NCBI GenBank assembly: GCA_001579985.1
Contig: LRSR01008087.1
Span: 34,319-98,318 of the forward strand
From: Hypsibius dujardini
Lineage: Eukaryota; Tardigrada; Eutardigrada; Parachela; Hypsibiidae
Length of the DNA: 64,000 bases
Direction: 5' to 3'
In this document: positions 45,782 through 58,908 of the stretch, piece after piece
Numbering within the stretch: the first letter of the stretch is position 1
Layout of the letters: the number at the start of each line of letters is the position of its first letter
Translations under genes and position numbers: made by a program
The notes under the pieces: model-generated
Seen by the model: the letters and a program-made list of their open reading frames with translations, nothing else
Databases searched by the model: none
Told to the model about the DNA's origin: nothing

Positions 45782-47478
45782 GGTAGAACAACATGGAACC
45801 GGCGTTGATGGTCGATGTTTTGTGAGATGAAGAAATGAATAGGTAATGCGATCGGGTCGCTTAACGATTATGAAACGTTCCGACGACGGAGCAAAGCGTG
45901 CTGACTGCGCCAGATCAGTGTAATGCGCGATTCAAAATGAGCTACCGTAAGGCCAGTGTTCGGTTACCCAACCTGATTAAACTTTAATGAAAGGCAACGT
46001 TGGAACTGGAATAAAGACAGAAGCGTGGCCGGTTCAGATCCTTGAGCATTTAGTTTCACTACAGTGGAGATTGTTTCGCAGAAATTTTAAGAGCTATTCG
46101 AAGAAGTATTGTATCGTAGAAGTTCATCCTACCAGTAAGAACATACCATTAAGCGGTCTTTTATTAACTGATAGCATGTGAGTTAAGCCTAGCTTCTGGA
46201 GACACAATCGTTAAAAGTAATAAAAAAAAAACAAAAATAAATAGCAGTCAATTTTGGATCGTTTCGGGCTTCGGTTGGGTTGGGAATGAGGGGGGTGGGA
46301 CATTCTACGCAAAGCGGGAAACTACGGATATGCGTGGACTTTAATGATGGAACACTCAAAGCTATTCAGACGTTGCGGTTGCTTCTAAGAAATAACTTTT
46401 GATAATTTCAAATAACTTCTCGTCTCATTTGGAATGATTTTCAAAGGAAAAATTTAGAATCGCCCCCCCTCCACAATACTTTTTTCAGATATTTATGATG
46501 CAGAAAAAAATACATTTTGCTTCTGTGGTATCACAGAATTTTTGCTGGCGGAATTTCAATGTTTTAAATTATTAGTACAGTACAAAAGTTCCACTGCAAA
46601 TCAATCGGTGATTGATTGATTAGTCTTGCACCCCTTCAGTGCAATTGATTGATTAATTGATTGAAAGGTCTTACGCACCTTGTGTGAGATTGACTTACTG
46701 ACTGATTGATTGGCCAGAGTTCTAAATTACGATGAATTTATTGTTTGATTGAATCAGCTTTGGTGCAATACCATTTGATTGGCTATTTACCTTGTTAACG
46801 AGCAGTGCTTTGAATTACATTTTTAATTTCCCAGATCATCAACTATCACTAAATAAAGACTGTTATACGTCAATCCCTTGAACGTGATTTATTTGCTACT
46901 TGAAGAATACAAAAGAACTGCGTGCGCAAAGCGGAAATCACAGATGCGGAAGAAGAGCTAAAAAATCAGCTTCTAAGTCAGCTTCACGGTTTTAGGATTG
47001 GCCTGCGTTGCTACTTCGGAATTGTTTCTGTTTTCCATCCTATCGACAAAGGTTTTTTAAGTTTTACAGATTTTCTGTCGTCAAGTCGCCAAGTAAAATT
47101 TCTCGTTGAACAAAAATCAATCGATTAATCTAACCGTTACATCAGCACACTCAATCAATTAATTGCCATGAATAAGAGCTAGACCAATTAATCAATCAAT
47201 CCACAGATTTACAATGCAACTTTTGTGCAGTAATTTGAAGTCCTGAAATTCCGCCAAGAAATGCTTGACTACCACAACGGCGAAGTAAAAAAGAATTTTA
47301 TCATAAATATGGGACTACTTAAAAACAATGGTGAGGGGCGATTCTGAATTTACCGTTTGAAAATCTTCCCAAATTAGTGGACCGAACATCTTTACCGAGA
47401 GATGATGTAGCTCTTTTACTAGCATCAAGGAGCACTAATGGCTAGTCGGAAACAAAAGAAAAACAAAAAAGCGCATAT
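45782..47478. other. Intergenic region between fucosyltransferase and desaturase genes
   Basis: No gene supported. Its centre is the inverted-repeat element at 46427-47374. The first 200 bp is the presumed promoter of the fucosyltransferase gene. Confidence 0.6.
46427..47374. mobile_element. Degraded foldback element, about 950 bp
   Basis: The left arm (cattt-ggaatgattttcaaa, then agaatcgccc, atatttatgat, ggcggaatttca) matches the reverse complement of the right arm (47225-47374) over about 150 bp with many changes. The core is rich in attgattgatt strings. Older than the CAAGGG elements by its divergence. Confidence 0.6.
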
Positions 47479-50060
47479 TTATTCCGGTTTCTCGTTATGT
47501 TCGAATTCTTCTCGCCCATCAAAAGTGACAATTCTCAACCGTTGCGATGGCGGAACGCGTCTTTCATCCAATCCATTCGGCTGTCCACCAAGCAGGACTC
47601 CGACACGTTTCATTGCAAGCAGCTGGAACAAAAATAGGATATTAGTATTTGAAAACTGTATTTTCAGCACACGGACATGATGCCAAAAAATGAAGGGTTG
47701 AAAATTCTTTATTATAAAAACCATTTCAACAAGAAAAAAGGCAATAGTGACTCCGATTTTCAATATTTGCATTGCCATAATATTATTTGGGTATTTACAT
47801 TATTATTTTTATATTTTATTTAACAACTGTTAGATTGTTTTTGTCTTTCCCTGAATATGCTAGCTTACATTATGAGCCGCATTTGAATGGTCGTAAACGC
47901 CACCGAAAAACGCGGCAGTGGCATCTTTCCCGGTATACGATAACAGCAGCTTCCTGCCTCCGGGATGGTCATCCAAGAAGTCTGTGACGTCATGGATGAA
48001 GCCAGCAATGAGGACGAGTGAGCGAGTGTTTGATTGTTCCACAACTAATAATCACGGAATGAAAAAATTAACTTTTAAATTTTACCCACGCTTTTTTTTT
48101 GCGCAGTGAAAAGCGAAATGACCTACAGCTGGCCCAAGAGATAACCGGAAGATCCTCCGATTCTGGAGGCCAATTAACGGCCTCTTGAATTTTCCGTAGT
48201 CTCTTGAGCTCCACGGTTAGCTGGCCTTTACGGATCTCGTTGTCAGGAAACACCTAAAAAGGAGTAATAATACCATTTCAAGAAACGAACATTTTTTGAG
48301 AATATTTCAATATCTAAATTTAACCTTTAGGTGACTAGCCAGGCCAAGTAGCTCAAATAATCGGATCAAAATCTTTGTCGGGTCGTATTGATACCATCGG
48401 ATGGCGTTGCGATAATCCATGGGAAACTGGTGATGGAAGTTATGGTTACCCTCGCCACCCGTCAGCAGTGCGGTAAAATAATGATCCCGCGGAGTATGCT
48501 TCTCATCGTAGGATGCTTCTCCCAGATAATGGGCCAGAGAGTTGACGCAAAATGTCGCCTAGAAATATGGAATTTGAATGTGGCGATAATTGTCACACTG
48601 CCGAGACATAAGACAATAATTAGGCATTCCGAAACTTGTGATAGTTTAACTAGGACTTTCCTTCCGCACTTGTTGCTTCGTTTAGCGGAATATTTCTTAC
48701 GATAATTACCATTTCGTTTAATTGAGAAACTTAATAATTAGTCGAATTTAATTGATCAGTAAAAATATTTAGTTTTATTTAATTGATAAATATTATTGTT
48801 TTTATTTCATTTAAGTTAGATTTTTTTTTCGTTTTTAGTTGCAGCACAATTGGGCTTAATTTGAGTTTACTGTTAGTTTTTCAATAACAAAAATGTCATT
48901 TATCTTCGAGACCTCGCGTTGGCTAAAAGTAGGTATGCACTTTCCCTGAATAATGTTTATTAGTAAGTTTAGTTATTTAATTATGGAGCAAGAATATATA
49001 TTGTGTCTTTCTTTTCAATTACATGGTGAAGCAGGCAAAGGCGAATGAGTCCGGCGTAGGTAAATCCACCCAGGGGATCGTCCCACAGCAGCCACGGTAC
49101 AATGGTCGGTACGGCGAACGCCATAAACATGGCTAGTGGGATGAAGTTTCGGTGCTGCCACATGACGACCTCATTCCGTGTCAAATCACTCATGTCCACA
49201 AAGGCCAATTTTCCCGGGAGTTTAACCATCATCCAGCCCATATGAGACCAAAAGAGGCCTCGCCGAGCGTTGTATGGGTCCAAATTTGTGTCGGTGTAGC
49301 GGTGATGAGCTCGATGGCCTTGAGACCACCACTTGATTGATCCCATAAATCCGCCAGCTCCTAGGATGGCAAGGTAGTATTGGAGCGGTTTGGTGGCGTT
49401 GAAAGAACGGTGCGACCACAGACGATGGTAGCCCGCAGTAATTGCTGCAGCAATCAGATAACGATATTTCATATGTGCGACTAATTATAGCTTGAATATT
49501 GTTCATTGATGTTGTTTTAGTTAAGTTCATACTTGATTGAAGATAATGCAAATTAAACGTATTTAACTTAAACAAAATTATGTTCAATAACGTTTTAAAA
49601 TAATCAGTTTTAGCTGAGGTTGAATGATAAAATTGCAGTAAAATACATGTGGGTTTGTTTACGTTGTTGATTTGCCATTTCAGTTTAACAAAACATACTG
49701 TAATCGAAATTGTGTTGAAATTAATTAGAAACAATTAAGGTAGATAATATTATCATCGCCAAAAAGTTATGTAAACCAGGAGAATCCAAGCGTTCTCTAT
49801 TGAATTATCCGCCTGAGAAAAAAGGCACAGGGACTCGCATTGTCACGGACAGTTTGGAACTAACCTAGACCGGTAAATGCGTAATAGACCATGCTGAAAA
49901 CAAGAGTTTCCCATCGCAGCTTGACATAAAATGCCCCGACGATGGAAGATACCGGAGTTAGAGTGAGCAATGTTGCGTTTAACCAGTCAATTTGCCGATG
50001 CCAGTTCGTCCAACTTAACCTCGGCAGTCGTGAAAACGAGTTCCCTTTAATCTCATCCAT
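47479..50060 (-). CDS. Delta-9 acyl-CoA desaturase with C-terminal cytochrome b5 domain (OLE1-like)
   Basis: Six exons (49865-50060, 49023-49444, 48325-48558, 48127-48253, 47869-48044, 47479-47622) join with agreeing phases to 432 residues. The enzyme puts a cis-9 double bond into saturated fatty acyl-CoA at the ER membrane. Iron-binding histidine boxes are intact: HRLWSH at 72-77, HRAHH at 109-113 and HNFHH at 245-249. A cytochrome b5 domain follows, with HPGG at 353-356 and the second heme histidine in DHSNAAH. Animal stearoyl-CoA desaturases normally lack this domain and use separate cytochrome b5; the fused order is the fungal OLE1 layout, and the [11 protein letters not shown] and NFHHQFP segments also look fungal. 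Introns show it is a eukaryotic host-adapted gene. The N-terminus is shorter than OLE1. Confidence 0.88.
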
Positions 50061-50516
50061 CAGTTAGGCAAGCTATTTTGGCAACAAGTATAGATATAAA
50101 TGCAAAAACACGTAAAAATTTGTTTCAATCGTAAGGCAGTTATCAGAGCTAGCTGAATTACTGGGTCTGCATTATATGGCCGAAGATGATCGCTAAAAAG
50201 CAAAAATGTTCTGGTAGTTTTCTCACATCGTGCAGTAAATAGCCTTCCACAGTGGGTTAAATTGTACGGGCTGGCGACACTCTGCATCAATAGTTTGTTC
50301 ACAGATGACCACCAGACCTACGCGATGTTGCACAAACCAATAAATTTGCGATCAATATTTGGCAGCGTCCATCCTCATACACTTACAGAAACTATCGATC
50401 ATCTTCTCCTCCATGCTGGAAGTTTATATCACAACGCTGTGGGGTAATTTGTACGCAGCTATTTTGATTCTATTGGTACTGTCAAACCATGGCGCCTGGT
50501 TTATCGTTGTCTGCGT

Positions 50517-51170
<654 letters not shown>

Positions 51171-51560
51171 AGCGAACATTGGCAGACCCTTTATGGTTTG
51201 CAAATAAATTGTGAATGATAAATACGTAGCGGGACAAAGGAGTGGAGAACAGCAGCATTCCTTTGCTACAAGGGTGGAATGGTCCTGGTGGAGACTTACA
51301 GCGCCGCGGAACAGGAGGTCATGCATTTTCGTAAGTCGTTAAATTGTTTAGTAAAGCTATGATCATGTATTCAGTTTCTCTTATGATATTACTAGACGAA
51401 AGCCAGCAGGCATGCAATGTATAACAAACCACGGTACCGTTTGCCAACTACATGCACGGTATTCACATCTGGACTTTGATGTATCTGTCCAGTTTTGTAC
51501 ATTGAAGTTTTAGCAAGGGCGTGTCCGTCAATCATCGAAAATAATTCATATGATACTGCG

Positions 51561-51837
51561 AGTACCGTATGCTCGTGATCTCAAGAGACACTTTTCTGCC
51601 CTACCCGTAAATTCTAACCAACCTGGGCCGTGCCTATTGGGTGCCGCGTTTACCAAATTAGCACTGTAGGGACAAATATACGGGAAAGCAAGACTGTACA
51701 ATCAATCAATCGAGCACAACGAGTAAGCTTTACAAAATCAGCCAATCAGAAAACAATGAATCAGATTGAACGTTCAATCGGCCATACCGAGGGAGGTGGG
51801 GCTTAGCTGTCCCTTGAGATTGCGAGCATACGGTACT
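51561..51837. mobile_element. Short TIR element (MITE-like), 277 bp
   Basis: Terminal inverted repeats of about 33 bp: left agtaccgtatgctcg followed by atctcaagagaca; right is the reverse complement with two or three changes (tgtcccttgagattgcgagcatacggtact). Contains an ATCAATCAATC string; no coding capacity. Confidence 0.7.
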
Positions 51838-52597
51838 GAGAAAACGCTGTCGAGAGTTAAACATTCAATTGTTTTAAGGTCCAACTCCGCCCAATGGAAT
51901 TAATTCCCGACTGGCATGTTTAGAGTTCTTAAGCTTGGACAACGGTGCCTGGAGCAGTGGCCGATGCATGACCGCTAAGGAGAATCAGTACGTCTGCGAG
52001 TCGGTTTCAGTTGGTAAACGTATTTGCCTGCGATGCAACAACCGCAGTCCTTCGTGGAACCAGAGACAATGAACAACAGTCTTCTCACTCTTCAGCGATA
52101 ATTATGGCCTTGCAAATTGTATCGTGAATTTCACAGGCTTTTATTTACTCAATCCGCAGACGGCCCATTTTGTCAGGACTCATTTATTTAATGTTGTCTT
52201 ATCTTTGTTTGACCAGCTAGTCTGATTTGATTGGCCCTCACCCTTTAGAAAGTTAGTTCTAAAACAGAAGAATGAAGTCCACGACATATAATGTAAGTAG
52301 TGCATGAAAGAACGCCACAGCGTGTATATGTATGGCGGATTTCACCCCCCCCCCCCAGACTGACCAGTCCGCTGTTTTATCACACAAGCGATAAATATGA
52401 ATTGTGTGCCGTAATGTCTTGCTGTCCACTTAACGCGATACGACTAATCATTGTCTTGAGCATGGTGGGTGTGGGGGCGACGTGGCGATGCGGCAGCATC
52501 GAATGTGGATTGAAGCTTGAAATATTCAGACTTGAGTCCATACCATAGCGTAACGCGTCGGATGATTGAAATACCGGTTTAATCTTAACGTTTTGCC

Positions 52598-54880
52598 ATG
52601 AGTTCTGACCAAACATGCGTGAGAATACCTGAGTTTGAAGTGGTGGAATATAACAGTGAGGATGGGCTTATTATCTTAAGATTATGTGATGCTATTTCTG
52701 ATGAAAAAACAACAAATGCACCCGACAGCCAGCCTCGAATCTGCTTGAAAGTGACAAAGAATGATGAGAGGGAAACGGAATTCATTTTTGGCGGTTGGGG
52801 TTTATTCGGAAGTTTTGGAGATATGTGGAGATTTGGCCGGCATGTCGAAATCGTAAAAGGCCTTCTTCCGGGCATGGCTGCGGGAAGTCGAGCATTTTTC
52901 ATTGCATTGGGTCTCGATAAATCTGTCCCTTATGTCAATGATTTTCGACAACCAATTGTTACAAACAAGCATCTCACTCGGTATTACGGGCTTGGATATA
53001 GCGATGCGGCTCATTTTCAAGCACGCGCCCATTCTTCGAATTCGTCAAATGATTTGGCAGTGTGCTTTCTACTGGAGATGTTAGACGAATGTAAGTTTTC
53101 ACTACCGTCGTAACCACTCACACCTCAACATATGCAATGGTGTGGCCGATTGCGCTCGCCACTTGGCGCACAAAATTAATCAGAAATGCCGCCATCTTTA
53201 ACAGATTTACCGGTCACATTGCTTTGGGAATTGACACGGACGAACATACTGAAAGAGGATCAAATCATCCGATATACCTTACAACTGCTTGAAGCGGTAG
53301 ATAACCTCCACAGTCAAGGGCGTGTATTGACTACTCTAACAACTGATAATATAATGGTCAATCGAGACCGTACCGCTGTAAAAATTGTCGACTGGCTGAA
53401 TATACTCCCTTACTACGTACACTTCTTTTGGCCTGGTTACACACTGGAGTTTCTCCATCCAGACCTGATTGATCCAATGTATAGCATGGATCTACGGATG
53501 CATTTATCTATGAATATACGCACCAAAAATGAAATCATTGGATCACGATTGTACAGGTGGGACATCTGGAGGTTGGGCTGCACTGTTCTTCAAATGCTGA
53601 CACATGATGATATTCAGTTTGCCGATAAACATGGCTCCCTGGGGATGTATGACCGTGAAGACAACCTTGAAGAATGGGAAGCTATGATGAAAGCTGGAGG
53701 TTATCCAGTCATCCCTGACCCAGCACCACACATCCTACGAATATTCTGTCAAAAATGTTTTGAACGAGACCCAAAATATCAGCTGACCGCCAAGGCGCTC
53801 ACAGACTTTCTCCTGAGAGCCCAACCATGGTATCTTCCCATCACTGGTCTTCGGTCGTGTTTAGCTTATTCAAAGTTCCGTGACTCAACGGTACGGACAA
53901 TGTACTTCGAATGGCATCGGATAATTGGAGCCGGCAGATATGGACAAGTTTTTGTTGTGATAGTATCAGAGAATGCTGATTTATCTCTCGACGAGAGCCG
54001 GGACCTATTTGCTATAAAAGTTCTTCGGAGTACAACAATCGCGGATGACCAGCAAGCCAAACTCCTATCTCCGAGTCACCCTTCCATAATAAAATACACA
54101 GCAATCGGTCAACTACATGGCGTCCAGAACGGACGTTTTATTTACCCGGGTCCTCAAGTTGCTTTGCTCATGGAGTATTGTGCTGGTACACTCTTGTAAC
54201 GTCTTTTCAATCTAAGCTAATCTGAATAATTTTATGTTGCAGGAGGAACGCTAAATGCTTTATGCAGGGAGAAGCAACTTGATGAAAACCAGGTTTTGAA
54301 CTACTTCCGACAAATTGTAGCTGGAGTACAGTACTTACATGAAGGAACAATTTCCATTTTTCATGGTGATATAAAAGGCGATAGTATCTTCTTGACTGAA
54401 AACACAACAATCTGTAAGCTTGGTGATTTGGAAAACTTCTCGCTTTTGCTGACGGAAAAGAAGATGAACGACGGGACACTTCAACATCTCTCACCGGAAA
54501 TGTTAGAATACTTCTTCGGTGCCAAGGATGAAGATGACACCTCGCTGAAAATTATTGGGAAGGAGAGTGACATCTGGAACATCGGATGCACGGTATTGGA
54601 AATGGTGGGGAGGGGCATGGTTTCATTCAAACATAACCAAACCAACCTGAAAGTGGAAGCAATAAAGCCAAAAACCTTCCTGCAGCAGGTTAACAGCGGA
54701 GCGCATCCCGATCAATCCATTGCGGAATCCAGGCTTAGTCCAAATATGAACCTTCTGGTAGCTTGGTGTTTGATCAAAGATCCATCAGCACGTCCAACCG
54801 CAATGGTACTCGAGGCTTTGCTGACTCGAGTTTCACGGGCGGCCATTGAGGCACACGTTTTGAGTAGCATAATTGGCTGA
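52598..54880 (+). CDS. Tandem kinase-fold protein, both domains degenerate (pseudokinase), paralogue 1
   Basis: Exons 52598-53090, 53205-54185 and 54243-54880 join (phase 1 at both junctions) to 703 residues. Two protein-kinase folds are seen. In the first, the N-lobe is hardly recognisable; the catalytic loop reads TTLTTDNI in place of HRDxxxxN, and DFG reads DWL. In the second, the glycine loop GAGRYGQVF (from about 406), the AIKVL lysine, MEYCAGGTL, LSPEML and SDIWNIGCTVLEM are conserved as in the MAP3K/STE group. But HRD is HGD (about 532-534), the loop asparagine is serine and DFG is DLE. Weak activity in the second domain is possible; scaffolding is more likely. The acceptor at 53204 was chosen because the one at 53182 would create a stop. 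Confidence 0.75.
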
Positions 54881-56172
54881 CCAAGAGCGTTGTCTTGCTT
54901 TTGTTGCAATTTATATCATTTAAACAGTTTGATTTTTGCCGTTTAGTAACTTGGGGCATTCACCATCATCCCGCGCATGTGTGTGTTCTATTCATCTTTA
55001 GCGAAATCTGTAGGGTGTCGTCCATTTTATCTGAGCCGATGATTCACTTTAGTTGCATGTATAATAATGTTCAACGTAAATCAACCCGTATTTTCCCGCG
55101 GACAGGTTGCCACGGACTTAAGTAAAAGCGGGGATTTTCCCTACCGATTGGCGTAAATTTTTTCACAGATACCTTTCCATGTATCATAATTTTGCATTAG
55201 GATTTCGTGCTGGAAATCTATGGTTTCAGATAGCAAGGTAGAAAATAACTACCTGCCCCACTTTGTGCTACGGGCCCGGGCTTGATTGATTGATTCATTA
55301 TTAAATTTAAGTTTGTTTTCCCACCAATATTTTTCAGCATGCTAACTTCTTTTTTAATTTACTAGAAGCCTCCAGCCAATCCAAAAAAATTAATCGAAAC
55401 TTAATTTAAAACATTTTTGCGAGTGGAACAGAAAATACTGATTAACAAGTCCGGAAAAAGAAAGACAAAACAGCGCTGCAGCAATAATCAGAATTCGGAC
55501 CGTATTGGTGGCGCCACTGCTCTCTTTTTCAATTTAATTTTTTCACAGTGTTTCTCTCGGTCGGAAAATTGTCCATTTATTGTTCATATTTTGCAGAAGT
55601 CTTCTAGCAAATTTAAAAAATAAGTGTGCGTTCTGGATAATATTGATTGGGATAAACAGAAATATACACTTGCTGATCAATCAATCAACGATGCTCAGCC
55701 CATGGCACATAGTGGCGTGGGAAGTCAGTATCTTTCATATTTCTGGCCCGAGACCCCAATGTAAAATCATGATATACGGACAGATCATATCATACCGATG
55801 TGGGGGAAATCCTACCGATCAGAAGAGAAAATCTTCGTTCTTGCCCAGATGAGCTCAAAGGTGAGCAGATGGTAAATTCTCTACCTTGTTTGCAACCGAA
55901 GAAAAGTTCCATGTGAACCGTGGCCAGGTAAGGACGAAAGCCTGGTTATTCAGCTTTGCTGTGCAAACAGTGGAACCTGATAATAACTCCAACTTGTATT
56001 TGCTCCAAGTTCGTGCGACGAAATATCGACGTGGAATTGATGCCGTTGTCGAATAGCGCACATGGATATTTAATGCTTCGCTATACAAGTCTTCCCACGA
56101 CATTCTCGAGTGTACTGAACATTGAAGATTTGTGTCTAATGTTCCTAGCGTTTTTGGGATTGCTTCGCAGAT
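54881..56172. other. Spacer between the two kinase-like paralogues
   Basis: Mainly the foldback element at 55120-55850. The rest may contain the promoter of paralogue 2. No gene seen. Confidence 0.6.
55120..55850. mobile_element. Foldback element related to 23975-25438, about 730 bp
   Basis: Left arm (ggggattttccctaccgatt, then atcataattttgcatt, cgggcttgattgattgatt) matches the reverse complement of the right arm (aatcaatcaacgatgctc, ccccaatgtaaaatcatgat, ccgatcagaagagaaaatct). The arms also match the 24-kb element. The interior 55440-55720 recurs at 19010-19290. Confidence 0.7.
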
Positions 56173-56685
56173 ATGAACTCCGAGCCCAGCATGACGGCTC
56201 CTTCGTGGTTTCAGCTGGTCAGCTGCAATGACAAACAAATTATTCTTGCCTTCCCAGAAACAAATTCAGTTGATCCCAACAGCAGGGAAACCGGGAAACC
56301 GCATCAGGTAACCTTCAGGATAATACGGGAGCAAAGTTCGGAGAATAAAGATAGGCTTTTCTGGCGACTGTTCGATCATATAAGGAGCTTGGCCAAGTGC
56401 GTGACGTGGGATGGCGCCTTCGCACCAAATATGGACATTAGAGGACGCCAGGCTGTTTTTGCTACCCGACACGACCGCCGAGAGGGAACGCAAGGCGAGA
56501 CCGATCTTCTGCGGACAACTGCTGCCCGTGCTACGAAAGTCACCCACAAGCACCTCCTGGGGTATTACGCCCTTGGATGTGACGATCCTATGCTAACAGT
56601 ATCGGGCGAAGATGGGGTTGGACGGTGGCACGCCTTGATGGAGCCCTGGGCGACTGCAGGTAACGCTGAAGTACCTGCAGTTAGA

Positions 56686-56923
56686 GGCTCGTTTGGGGTC
56701 CTTACAGGTCGGAACTAGGATCCCTCATGCCATAATTTTTTGAAAATGGTTTGAAATTCCAGTGAACCCACTGAGATCAGACCCTCACACCCCCACAGTT
56801 TCAAAATATCAGGGACAAGAGGCCGAATTTTGGGTTTAATCTTGACAAAAAACTGCATTTTGTCCTTTGCCTATCTCCTAGCCTTACCGTGAGGGGTCCG
56901 ACCTGTAAGGGCCGAAACGAGTC
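56686..56923. mobile_element. Inverted-repeat element in intron 1 of kinase-like paralogue 2
   Basis: Left end ctcgtttggggtccttacag, right end ctgtaagggccgaaacgag; arms about 35 bp with a few changes. The interior carries the ggccgaattttggg block found, in the other orientation, in the copies at 1852-1995 and 58051-58210. Confidence 0.7.
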
Positions 56924-58050
56924 TCTGAGTAAAAGAATCCGTCCTATTCCTTACCACCCCTCTTGTTGGCCTAATCCTAATCACTTTATAACCGAAATAG
57001 ATGATTTAGTGTACCGAGCCTAACGGTAATAGCAGTGAATGAACCAGCCCTCAAAGACGAACAAAATAGGCCCAGCTGAAAATTATACTACTATAATAAA
57101 TACTGTAATAAGACTATTTTAAGCCGTTCAAATTTGCTTGTAAAAAGAACGTTCTCTTGCTAGGCGCAATGGAAACGTCGCTCCATGACTTATCCCGAAA
57201 CAAAAAACTGGACGCAGACGAAATAATTGGTTTCACGCTACAATTGCTGGATGCCATGAAATACCTCCACAACGAGGGATGGACAATAAATGTTCTGAGA
57301 AGCGAAAGCATTATGGTTAATCTGGAGCAGGGCTGTGTGAAAGTTGTCGACTGGCTAAACTTCTCCTCTTATCACAGCGCGTCAAGCACGGATGAAAACG
57401 GCCCTACGGTTCAATGCGTTCATGAGTTCCGACACCCAGATCTTCTGCCCGGTTTTGTTGATCATCTTCTATGCAGCAGTAAAGAGCTGCCAATATGTAG
57501 ATTTTGGCATGACACATGGAGTTTGGGTTGTGTTATCGTCGACGTACTAACGCAGGGACATATGCAGACCGAAATTAAAGACGGTAGTCATCCAGTTATT
57601 CGTAAAGTAAAGTAAAGTAAAAGGTGTTTTGATCGAGAGACAACCGCTCGCGCTCTGTACGATTTAATCGTCCAAGAGATATCTTGTTTCACTCACTCCA
57701 TCGTCATTGGTTCCGCGGCGCAGGATTTTTTTTTCCATTGGCATCCTTCCTCGGTAATCTTCCTCGGGCAGGGTTCCTTTGGATGTGTTTACTCAGCCAC
57801 CCTGAAATGGAGTACCGGCACAGAGTGGTCCAAGCGGAGCAATATTTGCGCCTTGAAAATCTTTAATAGCCCCCTAGACGTGAGGGACATACCCGAAAAA
57901 TGGTGTACGCTATTGGGCTTGAATCATCCCAATATAGTCAAGTACGTTGCCCTCGGTCAAATCAATGTTGATCCCTATGGAATTCGCGGACGAACTAATC
58001 AAGACGCACTGATTATGGAGTATTGCGCAGGTAGAGTAACCCCTGGGACC

Positions 58051-58210
58051 AGGGTCTCATTTAGGGTCCTTACAAGTTGGAACAAGGATCCCTTATGGTA
58101 AGGGCTCGGGGGTGGGCAAAACAGTCAAAAGACATTTCTTTCAAAAATTGTATCCAAAACTCGGCCTCTTGTCTTAGATGACGATTTGTGAGGACCCTAA
58201 ATGAGACCCT
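58051..58210. mobile_element. Inverted-repeat element in intron 2 of kinase-like paralogue 2
   Basis: 160 bp with exact terminal inverted repeats agggtctcatttagggtcct / aggaccctaaatgagaccct. The interior resembles 1852-1995 (ttacaagt-ggaac, gggtgggcaa, aactcggcctcttgt). Confidence 0.85.
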
Positions 58211-58908
58211 GCCTTGGAATCCTCCTCTTGTTCTGGTGATCCAACTAAAGAGCTTTTTTCCTGTGCATTTTAGGCGGTTCATTAAGAGATTACTGTAAAG
58301 AAAAACTGCTGGATGCGAAGACCATTTCGGAATATTTTACACAAATAGTGTCAGCCGTGCGATTCTTACATCAACGCCCGCGTCCCATCTTCCATGGCGA
58401 CATCAACGGTGTGAACATCTTCTTGACCGTCGACAAAAAAGCCTGCAAGCTGGGTGACATGGACAGCTTTTACCTTATGCCCAACAGCAGAACTATGACG
58501 GGTGGTTTAAAAATTGGGCAGGGTAAACTGCTCCACATGTCGCCGGAAATGCTAAGTTATTCTATTCACGGAGTTGCAGAAGGGGACGAGGGTATTGAAA
58601 CGGGAATTGGGAGAACTAGCGACATCTGGAGTGTGGGTTGCACGGTGTTAGAAATGGTAGGACAAGGTAACATCAGGTTCAAAACAGTCGACGGAGCCGC
58701 ATTGGCAGTGGATCATACATTTCCCGCGAGATTCTTGAATGACGTGAAAAAAGGTGCTTATCCCGACCAATCAGTTGCTATGTCGAAGCTTGATTCAAGA
58801 TTAAGCCTTCTAGTAGCTAGTTGTTTAATGAGGAAGCCAATTGATCGATCGTCTGCCGCGGCACTGGATGGTGCTTTAGCTATTATTAATGCAAAGAAGG
58901 CTGTCTGA

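Larger units (their letters stand above)
56173..58908 (+). pseudogene. Tandem kinase-fold protein, paralogue 2, with one in-frame stop
   Basis: Exons 56173-56659, 57164-58030 and 58274-58908 have the same architecture and intron phases as paralogue 1. In domain 1 the catalytic loop is lost (VLRSESI) and DFG is DWL. In domain 2 the glycine loop GQGSFGCV, the ALKIF lysine, HGDINGVN, DMD in place of DFG, HMSPEML and SDIWSVGCTVLEM are seen. An in-frame TAA at 57613-57615 lies in a triple AAAGT repeat; the frame is open again immediately after it, with KRCFDRETTARAL aligned to paralogue 1 KCFERDPKYQLTAKAL. The segment just before that (DPAPHILRIF in paralogue 1) is missing. No usable intron removes the stop. 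Either a young pseudogene, a truncated one-domain protein ending at 57615, or an assembly error. Both introns carry a repeat of the same family. Confidence 0.65.
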
